Assembly: GCF_002213415.1 (NCBI RefSeq)
Contig: NZ_NJGU01000004.1
Location: 496,001-560,000, forward strand
Direction: 5' to 3'
Origin: Herbaspirillum robiniae
GTDB taxonomy: Bacteria > Pseudomonadota > Gammaproteobacteria > Burkholderiales > Burkholderiaceae_D
DNA: 64,000 bases
A model generated the notes under the pieces. The model was not told where the DNA came from, ran no database searches, and worked only from the letters and a program-made list of their open reading frames with translations. The translations under genes and the position numbers were made by a program. Positions 38,027 through 47,284 of the stretch are shown piece by piece (position 1 is the first letter of the stretch; each line of letters begins with the position of its first letter).

Positions 38027-40321
38027 TCAGCGGCAGACCACGGTTTCGTTGGTCATGCCGCCGTCCGCCCGGCCGGGCGGCGTGAGTGTCGCGTGGCATT
38101 GCGCGCCCGAGGGCAGCAGCACGTCGAGCGTATTGACCGGCGCCAGCTCTTGCAGGTAGCTGATGCCGTCGTAACCGACCGGCGCCGACAGGCCGGTTTC
38201 GCGCACCCTGATCGAGGATCCCATCGGGATGAAATTGCCGGCGGCGTCCTTGAGCGTAATGGTGACGTCGGAGGCGCGTTTGGCGGTGAAGTTGATGACC
38301 ACGCCCGAGCGATCGCGCGGCTTGACGTATTGGTCGGACTGGTCGAGCTGCAGGGTCAGCGGCAGGTCCAGCACGTCCACCGACACCTTGTTGACGTCAT
38401 AGGCGCGCAGGTCGGTCAGCAGCAGCTGGCCATTGTCGTCGGTGCGTCCGGCATAGCGGTTCTCGGTATAGATCCCCACATTCTTCACGCCGCTGGCGTT
38501 GACCACGGCGAAGCTGTCCTCGATCCAGTCCGAGGCGAACACGCTGCCGTCCATCATCGTCAGCGAGCCGCGTGCGCCCAGCCGCTCGCTGGTGACATTG
38601 ACCGACTGCGATGCGGCCGCGCTGAAGCTGCCGTAGCGGCTCTTGTAGTTCACCTGGCCCAGGCGCTGGCGGTAGCTGCCTTCGGTGTCCTGCAGCTGCC
38701 AGCCGATGTCGCCGATGGAAATGGTCGGGCGGCTGGCCTGGAAGGTGGTGGTGCGCTGGCCGTTGCTGTTGTTCACGCTGGCGCCGCCGACGTCGCGGCC
38801 GCCGAAGGGGATGATCAGGCCCACCGTGGCGCCGTAGCCGCTGTTGCGGAAGTCGCGATAGGCCGTCATGTACATGTTCGACGTCGAGCCGACCGACTTG
38901 AAATAGGTGATGGTGACGGTCTCGCTGTCGGAAATGCTGGTGGCGCCGCCATCGGTCAGCAGGATGGGGCTCTTGGTCATCGCATAGGCCATGCTGAGCG
39001 AGCCGGCGCTGCCCAGGTTCAGGCCCAGCGTGGCGATGGTCGAGGAGCGCGAAACCGGCGCGCCTTCGATGGCGCCGATATCCTGGTAGCCGCGCGTGGA
39101 CTGGCTGCGGCTGAGCGACAGGCTGATCGGATCGGCGTTGCGTTCGATGGCCACCGAGACCTGCTGTCCCGAGCCGTTGTCCGAGCTGCTGCCCGACAAG
39201 GCGGTCGCCAGCACGGCCCGGTTGCCCAGGTTGAACACCGCGCCGGCGCCGGCCAGCTTGAGGCTGCGCATGGCCTCGCCGTGCGTTTCCAGGGTCAGCC
39301 AGTCGCTCATGCCGCGCCGGGCCGTCCCCGACAAGGCGAATTGTCCGTAGTTGTTGCTGCGCAGGCCGTAGTTGCGGCGCACCCAGCCGCCTTCGGCCGA
39401 GTAGGACGACAGGCCTTCCTTGAGCAGGCGGTCGGTAGCGTAGAAATTGACGGTGCGGAAGGTCTGGCGCCCCAGCTCGTCGGTCACCGCGACCGCGATC
39501 TGGCCGGCGCCGCTGGCAATAGGCGGCTGGCGGATCTCGAACGGTCCGGGCGGCACCGGTTGCGACAGCTGGCGCACGCCGTTGACGAACAGGTCGACGG
39601 TGGAGGGCACCACCGTCTCGCCACCCAGCGACGGCGTCGGGAAGCGAACCAGGTCGGGGCGCAGGTTGAAGTCCGACGCATACTGGAAACCGCCCATGCG
39701 CACCGAGCGGCTCCATGCCAGGCTGCCGTTGATGACGTCGCCGACCCGGTAGCGCGTCAGCGTCGCCGGTTCGGAATAGGTATAGGTGGTTTCCAGGCGC
39801 GCCGAGGTGCCGCCGCTGTTGCCCAGGTAACCCAGGCCGGTGGAGCTGAACACGCTGCTGCCGGAGAACCAGCGCGCGTCGAACAGCCCGCCAAGTGCAT
39901 GCAGTCCCGAACTGGAGGTGGCCAGCAGGTCGTAGTTCAGCACCAGGCCGCGCCCGCCGGCGGACAGCGGGACATTGTTGGCGACGCTGTTGGCATCGAT
40001 GTCGGTGGTGTTCATGAATCGCGCCGGGATATCGAGGTTGACCTTCGCGGCAGCTTCATCGAGCTGGATGCGGGTAGCGATGGAGCTGATCGCAATCAGG
40101 TCGTTGTCGGCTCCGTCGACTTTCAGTTTCAGGCTGCGCAGTTCAGCCGCCGTGGAGTACAGCGTTTGCTGGCGCCGCGTGAACTGCGCCACCAGGTCCG
40201 TGCCGCGCCCGTTGATCGATACTTCCAGCAACAGGGCTTCGTCCCCGGGCTCGGCGGCGCGTGCTGCCGCGCTGAGAATGACCAGGGTTAAGAGCAGTAT
40301 CCAGTGTGCAAGGCGTTTCAA
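38027..40321 (-). CDS. Outer-membrane usher of archaic chaperone-usher pilus
   Basis: Usher of 764 residues. The signal peptide ends at AARAAEP, the N-terminal domain has LLLEVSINGRGTDLVAQFTR, the 24-strand barrel includes DLFVNGVRQLSQPVPPGPFE and the GAGQIAVAVTDELGRQ plug region, and the C-terminal domain ends with LPSGAQCHATLTP. The compact size fits the archaic (Csu, sigma-clade) ushers. The start overlaps the chaperone stop (ATGA), showing translational coupling. Confidence 0.92.
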   Translation of the reverse strand: MKRLAHWILLLTLVILSAAARAAEPGDEALLLEVSINGRGTDLVAQFTRRQQTLYSTAAELRSLKLKVDGADNDLIAISSIATRIQLDEAAAKVNLDIPARFMNTTDIDANSVANNVPLSAGGRGLVLNYDLLATSSSGLHALGGLFDARWFSGSSVFSSTGLGYLGNSGGTSARLETTYTYSEPATLTRYRVGDVINGSLAWSRSVRMGGFQYASDFNLRPDLVRFPTPSLGGETVVPSTVDLFVNGVRQLSQPVPPGPFEIRQPPIASGAGQIAVAVTDELGRQTFRTVNFYATDRLLKEGLSSYSAEGGWVRRNYGLRSNNYGQFALSGTARRGMSDWLTLETHGEAMRSLKLAGAGAVFNLGNRAVLATALSGSSSDNGSGQQVSVAIERNADPISLSLSRSQSTRGYQDIGAIEGAPVSRSSTIATLGLNLGSAGSLSMAYAMTKSPILLTDGGATSISDSETVTITYFKSVGSTSNMYMTAYRDFRNSGYGATVGLIIPFGGRDVGGASVNNSNGQRTTTFQASRPTISIGDIGWQLQDTEGSYRQRLGQVNYKSRYGSFSAAASQSVNVTSERLGARGSLTMMDGSVFASDWIEDSFAVVNASGVKNVGIYTENRYAGRTDDNGQLLLTDLRAYDVNKVSVDVLDLPLTLQLDQSDQYVKPRDRSGVVINFTAKRASDVTITLKDAAGNFIPMGSSIRVRETGLSAPVGYDGISYLQELAPVNTLDVLLPSGAQCHATLTPPGRADGGMTNETVVCR

Positions 40322-41046
40322 GGCGCCACGGTCAGTTCGGTTTCAATCGGTCCCGAGTCGCCTGTGGCCGTCATCTTCACTTTGCTGCCGGCAGCCAGAG
40401 GGGTCTCGGTGTCGATCAGGTATTGCCGCGTCACTCCTGCAAGGGTGTAAGGATTGCCGCCGGCGGGGACATTGATCTTCTTGCCGTTGGGCAGGGTGAA
40501 GGCGACGTCGAGCAGGCGCGCGCGTCGATTGCCCGTGTTCTGCACTTCCAGGCGGGCCGGCTTGCCGGCGCGCAGCGTGTAGTCAAGCTGCAGCTTCGAG
40601 GTGCCGTTGGCGGCGATGAAGACCGGCATCGAAATGCGGAACTTGAAGTTGATGGTGGCGCCTTCGGCCGCCGACGGGATCTCGTCGATCAGCATGCGGA
40701 AGGCGATTTCGTTGGGGCCGGACGGTTGCTTGGAGACGATCCGGATTACCTGCGAGGCGCCCGGCGCCAAGCTGAACACCGGCGGGCTGATGATCAGGTT
40801 CTGGGTCGGCTGGAGGTCGTCCTTGCTGTCGTTCTGCTTCCATTCGAACGCGCGCAGCTGCAAGGAGACGTCGTGATTGTCGTTGTTGACGATCTTCACC
40901 ACGCCTGCGGTGCGTGATGAGGAAAGTTCGAGCACCACCGGAGCGATCTCGAAATTGGATGCCTGCGCCGTCCCGCACACCCCTGCTGCGGCGATGCAGA
41001 CCATCGGCCATACCCGCGCCAAGCTCTGGAAAATGGTTCTCGTCAC
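40318..41046 (-). CDS. Periplasmic pilus assembly chaperone (CsuC-like)
   Basis: Pilus chaperone of 242 residues with a signal peptide ending at TAQAS and the two immunoglobulin-like domains of the PapD superfamily. The first strand FEIAPVVLELSSSRTAGVVK and the hydrophobic donor-strand region SQVIRIVSKQPSGPNEIAFR are visible. The sequence is of the archaic type, lacking FGS/FGL family markers. It overlaps the usher by four bases and lies 271 bases beyond the first pilin gene, with a hairpin between. Confidence 0.9.
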   Translation of the reverse strand: MTRTIFQSLARVWPMVCIAAAGVCGTAQASNFEIAPVVLELSSSRTAGVVKIVNNDNHDVSLQLRAFEWKQNDSKDDLQPTQNLIISPPVFSLAPGASQVIRIVSKQPSGPNEIAFRMLIDEIPSAAEGATINFKFRISMPVFIAANGTSKLQLDYTLRAGKPARLEVQNTGNRRARLLDVAFTLPNGKKINVPAGGNPYTLAGVTRQYLIDTETPLAAGSKVKMTATGDSGPIETELTVAP

Positions 41047-41263
41047 TGTGCGAAAACTCCGTTTTAGTTATCAGGCATCTAGATATGTTTCTAGAGTAAA
41101 ACGAAATATGATTTTAGTAATGGTTTTGGTTGCATGATCACCACAAAATTTGATTGAAAGTTAATCATGCGCTTGATTTGCAGTGACTCAAGATTTTTAT
41201 TCGGGGCGAGGGGCGGCGCTCACGTGCTCGATCAATGTCCAGCTCGCGCGGGCCGAGCAATGC

Positions 41264-41295
41264 AAAATGGCGCGGTCCTTGCGGAGCGCGCCATT
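41264..41295 (-). terminator. Attenuator-like hairpin between first pilin and chaperone
   Basis: Nine-base perfect stem aatggcgcg / cgcgccatt (41266-41274 with 41287-41295). On the minus strand it is followed by TTTTGC, a weak T tract. It may let most transcripts stop after the major pilin while some read into the chaperone-usher genes. Confidence 0.55.
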
Positions 41296-41317
41296 GTCGG
41301 GGATGGAGCTTTGCGGT

Positions 41318-41806
41318 TCAGTACGACAGGGTGATGGCCACCACGTCGCTGTAGGTGCCGGCGCGCGTAGCCTGGCCGGCCGGGATGTAGCCATAGACCG
41401 GGATGCTCTGGGCCGCACCGTTGCCCACGCCGCTGAGCGTGTCGGTGCCGTTGGCGTTGCCCCAGGTCTTGGTGCGGGCCGAATCCTGGTACAGCGCGTA
41501 GTTCAGGGTGCTGCTGCCATCGGTGGTGGCGAGCTTGCGCGCGGTGGTGTTGGCGCCGCTGCCGGTGCCGGCGTCGAGGCTGATCGTATAGCTCGTGCCG
41601 TTCGAGCAGGTCACCCCGATCTGGGCGTTCTGCTGGATCGCGCTGGAGGAATAGGTGCCAAAGGGAATGGCTGCGCTCTGGACCACGCATTGCGCGGTCA
41701 CCACTGCGCTGATGGCCAGATTGCCGGTGGAGGACGCTGCGAAGGCATCCGCGCCAACGGAAAATACTAGCGCGGCTGCGAGCATCAAATGATGTATTTT
41801 TTTCAT
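41318..41806 (-). CDS. Spore-coat-U (Csu-type) pilin subunit, first gene of operon
   Basis: Secreted pilin of 162 residues, probably the major subunit. The signal peptide ends at GADAFA. The SCPU domain has STGNLAISAVVTAQCVVQSA, LNYALYQDSARTKTWG and a C-terminal strand DVVAITLSY; two cysteines (QCVV, TCSN) can pair. It is promoter-proximal, with a TATAAT box 42 bases upstream, and is followed by an attenuator-like hairpin, an arrangement that favours high expression of the first gene. Confidence 0.87.
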   Translation of the reverse strand: MKKIHHLMLAAALVFSVGADAFAASSTGNLAISAVVTAQCVVQSAAIPFGTYSSSAIQQNAQIGVTCSNGTSYTISLDAGTGSGANTTARKLATTDGSSTLNYALYQDSARTKTWGNANGTDTLSGVGNGAAQSIPVYGYIPAGQATRAGTYSDVVAITLSY

Positions 41807-41847
41807 TGTCAGGGGATGCCGTCTAGTAACACATTGGGGTTGAGACT

Positions 41848-41853
41848 ATTATA
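41848..41853 (-). promoter_or_regulatory. -10 box of the pilus operon
   Basis: Minus-strand TATAAT in an AT-rich stretch, giving a leader of about 35 bases before the first pilin ATG. No good -35 element is present, so an activator may be needed. Confidence 0.5.
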
Positions 41854-42382
41854 GAATAAATTCGAATAAAAACTACAGAAGTGCAGAGACACAACACGCG
41901 CCAAAACGGAAAATTATAGGAAGATGCCGGATTTTGGTTCCTGAATGAAAACATTTGATGACAAGAAGCAATTGCATTCCTGTCATCTGGCTGGATTTGC
42001 TGCCATGTTGGCAATGAAGGCGCCGGATTCTTGCCCTGCAAGTGCCGGTCGCGATACGAACCGATCCGCCTTCGGTCGCAGCGCGAAGTGATCAGATTGC
42101 CGTAACGGCGACGGCGGGTTTCTCACGAGTCGGATGTCTCGCGCCTGATGCAGGGCTGCGATATCAGTCGACACCGGGGGTAACAAAGTAGTAAGTTCGC
42201 TATGTGACTAGTCAATGGAAGGGCGGAAGTGCGGCAGTGTTGCGCCAGCCGGTGCTGATGGCCGGCGCATCGTAAAACTTGCGGATGCGCGCAGGTGTCA
42301 GCAACCGGCATGAAAATGAAGAACGCGCCGGGCGGCACAAGCGACGTGTAACTGTTGAAAGTCTTGCTGCATATAGAAAAAG
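41854..42382. other. Long divergent regulatory gap between pilus operon and sensor kinase
   Basis: About 530 bases without a recognisable gene. The first 130 are AT-rich and adjoin the pilus promoter. The rest has ordinary GC and must hold the kinase promoter, but I see no clear hexamers, repeat or RNA. Confidence 0.4.
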
Positions 42383-44167
42383 ATGCCGATCTTCGATAAA
42401 ACCAGACTGGCAACGGCCAGCACGGGCATATTCTTTTCTTTGGCGCTGCTGCTGTCGATCGGCGTGGCGGGTTTTTCCTATTACAGCGTGCGCGATTTCG
42501 AGGAGCGCGCGGTCTGGGTGCAGCATACGCACACCGTGCTGAACGTACTGGAAGAGGCGCACTCGACCCTGCGCGACACGGTCAGCAGTTCGCGCGGCTT
42601 TGTCTTGTCGGGCAACGACGAGTATCGCGGCAATTTCGAGGCGGGCGTGCGCCAGCTCAATTCGCTGATGCACGAATTACGCGGCCTGATGCGCGACAAC
42701 CCGGAGCAGATGAAACGCCTGGTGGCGACCGAAGACCTGGTCGCGCAGCGCCTGCTGATGGCGCGCAAGCTGCTGGAGATCAGCCCGGATGCGGCCCAGC
42801 CCCGGCTGCTGGAAGGCAAGGCGCTGAGCGATGAGATCCGCGCCAATTTCCTGGAGATGAAGGGAGCCGAGAATGCCTTGCTGGCCACGCGATCGCATGA
42901 AACCGCCAGCAGCGCCGACGTGACTATCCTGACCGTGCTGGGCGGCAGCCTGCTCAGCATCGTGCTGCTGGTGGTGGTCTATCGCAAGCTGCGCCGGGAA
43001 ATGTTCCGTCGCGTGGAAGCCCAGCAGCGCGCGCAGGCCTACTCGGACGAAATCGAAGACCTGTACAACAATGCGCCCTGCGGCTACCACTCGGTGGACG
43101 AGACCGACAAGAAGATCATCAAGATCAACGACACCGAACTGAAGTGGCTGGGCTTTACGCGCGAGCAGGTGGTGGGGCGCATGACCCACGCCGATTTGCT
43201 GGCGCCCGACAGCGCCGAGCGCTACCTGAAGGAGTTGCTGCCGCAGTTCCTGCTCAAGCGCGAGATCAACGGCGTCGACCTGAACTACCGTCGCGCGGAC
43301 GGCACCATATTCACCGCCCTGGTCAACGCCACCGCCGTGGTGAACCGCGAGAGCGGGCGCCTGATCAGCCGCACGGTGATGTACGACATTTCCGACCGCA
43401 AGCGCTCCGAGGAAGAGATCGAGGCCCTGAACGCCGACCTCAAGCGCCAGGCCCTGCACCTGCACAGCGTGAACAAGGAGCTCGAGAGCTTCTCCTATTC
43501 GGTTTCGCATGACTTGCGCGCTCCGCTGCGCGCGATCTCAGGCTATGCAATGATTCTGGAAGAGGACTACGCCGAAGCGATCGACGAGAAGGGCCGCGAG
43601 CAATTGCAGGTGATCCGCCGCAACGTGCGCAAGATGGACGAGCTGATCAACGACCTGCTCAAGCTGGCCAAGTCGACCACCGGCGAACTGACCCTCGAAC
43701 GCTTCTCGATGGAAGACATCGTGGAGCAGGTGATCAGCGGCCTGAAACGGGAAAACCCGAGCGTGGAATTCGAGCTCGCGCAACTGGACGGCGTGGTCGC
43801 CAACCGCGGGCTGATCACCCAGGTCTGGGAGAACCTGCTCAGCAACGCGGTCAAGTTCAGCAGCAAGAACGAGCATCCGCTGGTGCGGGTGACCATGCAG
43901 GTGAGCGAAGACGAGATCGTCTACGGCGTGCACGACAACGGCGTGGGCTTTGACATGCGCTACGCGCACAAGCTGTTCGGCACCTTCCAGCGCCTGCATC
44001 GCCAGGAAGAATACGCCGGCACCGGCATCGGGCTGGCGCTGGTGCAACGCATCGTGATTCGCCATACCGGCCGCGTATGGGCCGAGAGCAAGCCCAAGGA
44101 AGGCGCGAGTTTCTACTTCTCGCTGCCGCGCAAGGGATTGGCGCCGACGATGGTCGAGCCGCAATAG
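42383..44167 (+). CDS. CHASE3-PAS sensor histidine kinase
   Basis: Membrane sensor kinase of 594 residues: TM1 (FFSLALLLSIGVAGFSYYSV), a helical CHASE3-type periplasmic domain to about residue 180, TM2 (VLGGSLLSIVLLVVVYRKL), one PAS domain (about 215-345), then HisKA with His376 in SVSHDLRAPLRAISGY and a HATPase domain (NLLSNAVKFSS, DNGVGFD, GTGIGLALV). All catalytic boxes are intact. The kinase type resembles those of bacteriophytochromes. It precedes the hybrid protein gene by 75 bases. Confidence 0.9.
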   Translation: MPIFDKTRLATASTGIFFSLALLLSIGVAGFSYYSVRDFEERAVWVQHTHTVLNVLEEAHSTLRDTVSSSRGFVLSGNDEYRGNFEAGVRQLNSLMHELRGLMRDNPEQMKRLVATEDLVAQRLLMARKLLEISPDAAQPRLLEGKALSDEIRANFLEMKGAENALLATRSHETASSADVTILTVLGGSLLSIVLLVVVYRKLRREMFRRVEAQQRAQAYSDEIEDLYNNAPCGYHSVDETDKKIIKINDTELKWLGFTREQVVGRMTHADLLAPDSAERYLKELLPQFLLKREINGVDLNYRRADGTIFTALVNATAVVNRESGRLISRTVMYDISDRKRSEEEIEALNADLKRQALHLHSVNKELESFSYSVSHDLRAPLRAISGYAMILEEDYAEAIDEKGREQLQVIRRNVRKMDELINDLLKLAKSTTGELTLERFSMEDIVEQVISGLKRENPSVEFELAQLDGVVANRGLITQVWENLLSNAVKFSSKNEHPLVRVTMQVSEDEIVYGVHDNGVGFDMRYAHKLFGTFQRLHRQEEYAGTGIGLALVQRIVIRHTGRVWAESKPKEGASFYFSLPRKGLAPTMVEPQ

Positions 44168-44242
44168 AAACGGGAAGCAGGGCGGTCGTGCCGTGACGCG
44201 CCGTCCTTGTGTCATTCAACGCATTTGTGAGAGTCAGAGGCC

Positions 44243-45706
44243 ATGAGTATTCCGCTTCGCGTCCTGTTTGTCGAAGACATGGAAGAAGACGCCGTGCTGA
44301 TGGTGCGCGAGCTCAAGCGCGGCGGCTTCGAGCCGACCTGGCAACGGGTTGACGACGAGCAGGCGCTGCTGGACGCGCTGCGCGAACAGCGCTGGGACAT
44401 CGTCATCTCCGATTATTCGATGCCCACCTTCAGCGGCGTCGAGGCGCTGAAGGTCGTCAAGAAGGACAACGACCAGACGCCGTTCATCATCGTCTCGGGC
44501 ATCATCGGCGAACAGACCGCGGTCGAGGTGATGAAGGCCGGCGCCCAGGATTACTTCCTCAAGAGCGCGATTACCCGCCTGCCGCACGCGGTCGACCGCG
44601 AGCTGCGCGACGCCCAGGCGCGGCGCAAGCAGCGCGCCAGCGCCCAGGCATTGCGCGAGATGCAGGCGCGCTTCAACGCCTTCATGAACGCCGCGCCGAT
44701 GCCGACCTGGATCAAGGATTCGCAGCTGCGCTACAGCTACGTCAATCCGGCGCAATCCAATTTCTTCGGCATGACGCCGGGCGACATGGACGGGCTCACC
44801 GACTTCGACCTGATGTCCTCAGGCGCGGCCGAGGCTTCCCAGGAAAACGACCGCAAGGTGTTGCTGGAAAAGCGCGAGCTGCACACCCAGGAGACCGTGT
44901 TCGACCACAACCACAACGCCCGCATCCTGGACATCGTGCGCTTTCCCATCCACGGCGAAGGCAAGGGCGACATGGTGGCCGGGCTGGCCATCGACGTCAC
45001 CGAGCGGGTGCAGTCGCGGCGCGAGCTGGAGCTGGCGATCCAGCGCCAGCAGCTGCTGTCTTCACGCGTCATCGAGGTGCAGGAGCGTGAGCGCCAGCAT
45101 CTGGCGCGCGGCCTGCACGACGACGTCGGCCAGTCGCTGACCGCCCTGAAGATCAACCTGGAAACCATCAAGAAGACCGGTTCGCTGGAAGGCCCGTCGC
45201 TGCAGAACGGCATCGACATCGTCACCTCCGTGCTGGCCCAGGTGCGCAGCCTGTCGCTGGACCTGCGCCCGCCGCAGCTGGACAACCTGGGCCTGATCGC
45301 CGCGCTGCGCGCCTATGTCGAACAGAAGTCCAAGCTGGCCAACGTCAACGGCTGGTTCGAGAGCAGCGGCCACGACGAGGAGCTGCATCACGACATCGAG
45401 AACACCGCCTTTCGCATCGTGCAGGAGGCGGTCACCAACATCCTGCGCCACGCCAAGTGCGAGAACATCTGGGTCAAGGTCGACCGCAAGCAGGATCAGG
45501 TCTACCTGAGCATACGCGACGACGGCCGCGGCTTCGACCTGGAGCGCGCGCGCAGCAACGCCATTTCCGGCACCAGCTTCGGCATTCTGAACATGGAAGA
45601 GCGCGCGGTGCTGGTGGGCGGTTCCATGGATATTTCATCTGCGCCCGGCGAGGGGACGGAAATCGTCATGCACTTGCCGGTCGCGCCTATCGTGAGAGGG
45701 ATATGA
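44243..45706 (+). CDS. REC-PAS-histidine kinase hybrid (NarX-type kinase core)
   Basis: Soluble protein of 487 residues with an unusual order: an N-terminal receiver domain (Asp57 in VISDYSMPTFSGVEAL), a PAS domain (about 150-260, MPTWIKDSQLRYSYVNPA), then a HisKA_3 core with His292 in ARGLHDDVGQSLTALKINLE and a HATPase (IVQEAVTNILRHA, DDGRGFD, GTSFGILNMEERA). The receiver could accept phosphate from the preceding kinase. The HisKA_3 core normally signals to NarL-type regulators, and one follows with ATGA overlap. Confidence 0.9.
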   Translation: MSIPLRVLFVEDMEEDAVLMVRELKRGGFEPTWQRVDDEQALLDALREQRWDIVISDYSMPTFSGVEALKVVKKDNDQTPFIIVSGIIGEQTAVEVMKAGAQDYFLKSAITRLPHAVDRELRDAQARRKQRASAQALREMQARFNAFMNAAPMPTWIKDSQLRYSYVNPAQSNFFGMTPGDMDGLTDFDLMSSGAAEASQENDRKVLLEKRELHTQETVFDHNHNARILDIVRFPIHGEGKGDMVAGLAIDVTERVQSRRELELAIQRQQLLSSRVIEVQERERQHLARGLHDDVGQSLTALKINLETIKKTGSLEGPSLQNGIDIVTSVLAQVRSLSLDLRPPQLDNLGLIAALRAYVEQKSKLANVNGWFESSGHDEELHHDIENTAFRIVQEAVTNILRHAKCENIWVKVDRKQDQVYLSIRDDGRGFDLERARSNAISGTSFGILNMEERAVLVGGSMDISSAPGEGTEIVMHLPVAPIVRGI

Positions 45707-46359
45707 CCATGCTGACACGAATCATGCTTGCGGACGACCATGCGCTGGTGCGCAGCGGCATCAAGGCGTTGCTGGCCGCGATGCCGGGAGTGGAAGTGGT
45801 GGGCGAGGCGTCCGACGGCGCCGAGGTGATAGAGATGATTCCGCAGCTCAAGCCCGACCTGGTGGTGATGGACATCGCCATGAAGGGCATGAACGGGCTG
45901 GAGGCCTTGCGACGCCTGCGCGGCGACTATCCGACCACGCGCTTTCTGATGCTGTCGATGTACGGCAGCGAGGAGTACGTGATGCAGGCACTGAACGCCG
46001 GCGCCAACGGTTACCTGTTCAAGGACTCGGCGGCCACCGAGCTGGAGAAGGCGCTCTACGAGGTCAAGCACGGGCGCCAATACCTGGATTCGCACATCTC
46101 GCGCGAGGCGCTGGACAACTACATGAAACGGGTGGCGCAGAACGGCACGCCGGTGGAAGTGTTGACGCCGCGGCAACGCGAGATCCTGCAGCTCATCGCC
46201 GAAGGCAACAACACCAAGGAGATCGCCTACCAGCTCAACGTCAGCGCCAAGACCATCGAGACGCACCGTGCGCAGCTGATGGAAAGGCTGGACATTCGCG
46301 ACGTTCCAGGCCTGGTGCGCTATGCCATCCGCACCGGCATCGCGACGCCCGACAAGTGA
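45703..46359 (+). CDS. NarL/FixJ-family response regulator
   Basis: DNA-binding response regulator of 218 residues. The receiver has LADDHALVRSGIKALLA and phosphoacceptor Asp57 in VVMDIAMKGMNG. The LuxR-type helix-turn-helix starts LTPRQREILQLIAEGNNTKE and contains VSAKTIETHRAQLMERLDI. Its ATG overlaps the hybrid kinase stop (ATGA), so the two form a cognate pair. ATG 45709 is an alternative, better spaced from GAGAGGG. Targets are unknown; the neighbouring pilus operon is a candidate by position only. Confidence 0.92.
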   Translation: MTMLTRIMLADDHALVRSGIKALLAAMPGVEVVGEASDGAEVIEMIPQLKPDLVVMDIAMKGMNGLEALRRLRGDYPTTRFLMLSMYGSEEYVMQALNAGANGYLFKDSAATELEKALYEVKHGRQYLDSHISREALDNYMKRVAQNGTPVEVLTPRQREILQLIAEGNNTKEIAYQLNVSAKTIETHRAQLMERLDIRDVPGLVRYAIRTGIATPDK

Positions 46360-46716
46360 GCCCGGCGGCATGGTGAAATAGCAACGGCGGCGCCGGAAAA
46401 ATGGGGCGGAAAAATTCCTGCAGGAAGCATTTCTCCCCGGTTTTAATGTACTTCAGGAAAATTCTGATTTCTTTTGAAAGTGCCTGTGCAATAATCGCCT
46501 CACAGTGCTGAAATCGGCGTCGGCACTGGTTTTCAAGCGGACCGCCGATGTTGGACAACATTGCTGAGAGGCGCAAGCGGCATGAACGCAGGTGCGCGGT
46601 GGAGGGATCTGCCGACATGCGGTCACGGTGCAAATGCAGAGGGCATGACCATCGATGTGGTCAAACCGGCAACAATAGTTCCAGCTTGAAACTTACTGAA
46701 GAAAGCGATCCTTTAT
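46360..46716. other. Gap before the single-domain response regulator
   Basis: These 357 bases contain a perfect 12-base palindrome ttcctgcaggaa near 46418 and a short hairpin gacca TCGATG tggtc near 46646. No protein, tRNA or convincing promoter is visible. Confidence 0.35.
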
Positions 46717-47193
46717 ATGGATATCGAGCAATATGACATCATCCTCGTCGACGACAGCCCGGAAGTGGCGGAGTTGACTCGCTTGGCGCTGGGCACCCGC
46801 AAGCTTGCGGACAGCATGACCTGGTTTGCCGACGCGGAACTGGCCGAAGAATTCTTCTTCCAGGGCGGATATGCGGATCGCAAGGACTTGCACCCGTACC
46901 TGATTCTGCTGGACCTGAACCTGCCGATGATGAGCGGCCACGACTTCCTGAAGATCATCAAGTCCAACGCTGCAACTTCCCATATCCCGGTCGTGATGTT
47001 CTCGTCCTCGGACGACCAGCGCGACATCGACCACAGCTACGAGCTGGGCGCCAACGGTTACGTCGTGAAGTGCACCGATCCCAAGGAATTCATGGGAACG
47101 GTGGCCGACACCGGCGTCTACTGGCTCAACCGCAACCGCCCGGCGCGGGGAGGCGAGGGCAGCCAGCCCGGTCGCCTGCCGACGGGCCAGTGA
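46717..47193 (+). CDS. Single-domain response regulator (Rcp1-like)
   Basis: Receiver-only protein of 158 residues: acidic pocket VDDSPEVAELTRLAL, phosphoacceptor Asp66 in LLDLNLPMMSGHDFLK, the Ser/Thr of VVMFSSSDDQRD and Lys in GYVVKCTDP. The spacing around Asp66 resembles cyanobacterial Rcp1-type regulators that pair with phytochrome-like kinases, such as the one at 42383. The tail after WLNRNRP is disordered. It has no output domain and no partner in the same operon. Confidence 0.9.
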   Translation: MDIEQYDIILVDDSPEVAELTRLALGTRKLADSMTWFADAELAEEFFFQGGYADRKDLHPYLILLDLNLPMMSGHDFLKIIKSNAATSHIPVVMFSSSDDQRDIDHSYELGANGYVVKCTDPKEFMGTVADTGVYWLNRNRPARGGEGSQPGRLPTGQ

Positions 47194-47199
47194 GCCGAT

Positions 47200-47229
47200 A
47201 AAAAAAGCTGCCCTCGGGCAGCTTTTTTT
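47200..47229. terminator. Bidirectional terminator between the response regulator and the Crp/Fnr gene
   Basis: Twelve-base stem aaaaaagctgcc / ggcagctttttt with a CTCG loop, usable from both convergent genes. Confidence 0.9.
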
Positions 47230-47284
47230 ACGCCTGCGCCAGATACGCCGCGCGGGTGTCAGCAGTGCATGGCGCGTTGTGCGA

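Noticed and set aside
46418..46429. Perfect 12-base palindrome ttcctgcaggaa before the single-domain response regulator.
   Set aside because: It is isolated, has no second copy nearby and no neighbouring promoter, so an operator call would be guesswork.
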